Position numbers and translations under genes: made by a program | Assembly: GCA_024699595.1 (NCBI GenBank) | Contig: JAILPG010000258.1 | Span: 1 to 7,069 of the forward strand | Direction of reading: 5' to 3' | DNA: 7,069 nucleotides | From: Lachnospiraceae bacterium | GTDB taxonomy: Bacteria > Bacillota_A > Clostridia > Lachnospirales > Lachnospiraceae | Shown: positions 6,141 through 7,069 of the stretch, in pieces | Layout: each line of letters opens with the position of its first letter | Numbering within the stretch: the first letter of the stretch is position 1 | Notes under the pieces: model-generated | The model's input: only the letters and a program-made list of their open reading frames with translations | What the model was told of the DNA's origin: nothing | Database searches by the model: none

Positions 6141-7069
6141 TTTTAAGTTTCCTTACCGCGATAACGCCAAGCGTAATCGCAAATATATAATATAGGATAG
6201 CTGCTCCCGCTTTTGAGGGCGCATTCTCCGAAAAGATCCTGAGAACATAATTGATATAGATCATAAGCAGTGCATAATACCAGGTAAATATCCTGTAAAA
6301 ACGGATACCTCCACGATCCCCCGGGTCTTTTTTCTCACAAAGGCCCTGCGTATAAACATCGGTCACAAGAACTGCCACGATGATCAGTACGAAAAAATCA
6401 TAGGTCCTGTGATAGGTCACTATTAACGACCATACCGTAAGTAAGGATATAAAGAGATCATCAAAGCCTTCCCTGTTACAGATCTTTACCGCATAAACAA
6501 AAAGCAGCACCAGTACGGCCAGACATAAAACATAAGAAAATGGAGATCCCTTTAAAAGGGCACCGAAATCGATACCTCCCTCCGAAACAAGAGCCGATGA
6601 AACCTTAAGCGGCTTTATGATCATGTTTATGATACTGTCCTTAAGCCAGAATGCGGCAAGGACCGTAAGCAGGACATGGAGGGCGCCTGCCACGGCGATC
6701 TCCTTAATCCTTTTTTTGTATACAAAATAAATAACAAGCGGTACTGTAAGAGTATATTTAAAGAAACATACAAAAATTGAAGCCGTGACCGCGAAAAATC
6801 CCTTCTTCCCTTCAAGTGAAAGGAAATAAACAGCAAGCAGAAAAAAGAAGAAGGCAAAGAGGGTATGCTGGCCGACTCCAAGCTGGTTTCTGTAGGGAGT
6901 GCCGCTTATCATAAAAAGCATCAGGAAAGCAAACAGAAACCCGTCAGTATCCTTAAAAAAGGTCTTTCTAAGCAAAAAGACAATGCCTGCCGTAAACAGC
7001 AGATTGCAGAAAAGCCATACATATCTTGCAGCAAGAGGAGGCAGAAATGTGAAGGGTATCAGTAACATA
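6133..7069 (-). CDS. GT87-like multi-pass membrane glycosyltransferase, 5' end cut off by the window
   Basis: C-terminal 311 or so residues of a very hydrophobic protein; the 5' part lies beyond the right edge. The ATG at 7068 is probably internal, because the first visible residues (LLIPFTFLPP, then a helix containing W18) look like the middle of a GT87/DUF2029 protein, whose usual length is about 400 residues. Seen: many membrane segments, a GVGQH motif at visible residues 64-68 matching the family's conserved GQ-N/H loop, a lysine in FKYTLTVP (103-110), and YHRTYD at 219-224, a motif typical of this family. Known GT87 members are GT-C enzymes that move a sugar from a polyprenyl phosphate onto a glycan outside the membrane. 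It overlaps the GtrA gene by 8 bp, which suggests coupled expression and a shared lipid-linked sugar pathway. Donor and acceptor are unknown. The family call is fairly firm; the reaction is inferred. Confidence 0.78.
   Translation of the reverse strand, partial: MLLIPFTFLPPLAARYVWLFCNLLFTAGIVFLLRKTFFKDTDGFLFAFLMLFMISGTPYRNQLGVGQHTLFAFFFFLLAVYFLSLEGKKGFFAVTASIFVCFFKYTLTVPLVIYFVYKKRIKEIAVAGALHVLLTVLAAFWLKDSIINMIIKPLKVSSALVSEGGIDFGALLKGSPFSYVLCLAVLVLLFVYAVKICNREGFDDLFISLLTVWSLIVTYHRTYDFFVLIIVAVLVTDVYTQGLCEKKDPGDRGGIRFYRIFTWYYALLMIYINYVLRIFSENAPSKAGAAILYYIFAITLGVIAVRKLKNG

Overview
This window is one uninterrupted, tightly packed run of nine genes, all on the minus strand, so the biological order runs from the right edge to the left edge. 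Every junction is an overlap (4-23 bp) or a gap of a few bases, except a 45-bp gap between two genes near the left end. No promoter, terminator, RNA gene, mobile element or CRISPR array could be supported, so the window looks like the middle of a longer operon cut at both ends. No plus-strand gene is credible. GGAGG-type ribosome binding sites, moderate base composition, a lipobox lipoprotein and the style of the glycosyltransferases suggest a Bacillota member, most likely of the Clostridia (Lachnospiraceae-like). This is a judgement from sequence flavour, not a database match.

In transcription order: (1) the 3' part of a GT87-like multi-pass membrane glycosyltransferase (6133-7069, truncated by the edge); (2) a GtrA-family four-helix membrane protein (5628-6140); (3) a lipoprotein with a long acidic spacer and an SGNH/sialate-O-acetylesterase-type domain (4424-5635); (4) a soluble DPM1-like GT2 glycosyltransferase (3637-4419); (5) a flippase-like membrane protein of the LPG-synthase-TM/AglD type (2858-3640); (6) a two-part protein ending in an APH/choline-kinase-like domain, with an unassigned N-terminal domain (1440-2861, GTG start); (7) a small HAD phosphatase of the EcbF/BcbF capsule-biosynthesis type (1027-1443); (8) a sugar-phosphate-type nucleotidyltransferase (244-981); (9) the first 88 codons of another GT2 glycosyltransferase with an N-terminal extension (1-266), which runs off the left edge.

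Taken together this is a cell-surface glycan locus. Genes 1, 2 and 4 fit the logic of polyprenyl-phosphate-sugar glycosylation: a cytoplasmic GT2 charges the lipid, a small membrane protein flips it, and a GT-C enzyme uses it outside. Genes 6-8 (kinase, phosphatase, nucleotidyltransferase) look like a compact route to an unknown nucleotide-activated group that decorates the glycan. The lipoprotein esterase would act on acyl groups outside the cell. The chemistry of the decoration cannot be read from the sequence and is the main open question. Two annotation points matter: the left-edge glycosyltransferase is easy to miss because it starts inside the preceding gene and is cut by the window, and two genes have better-supported ATG starts just downstream of in-frame TTG codons.
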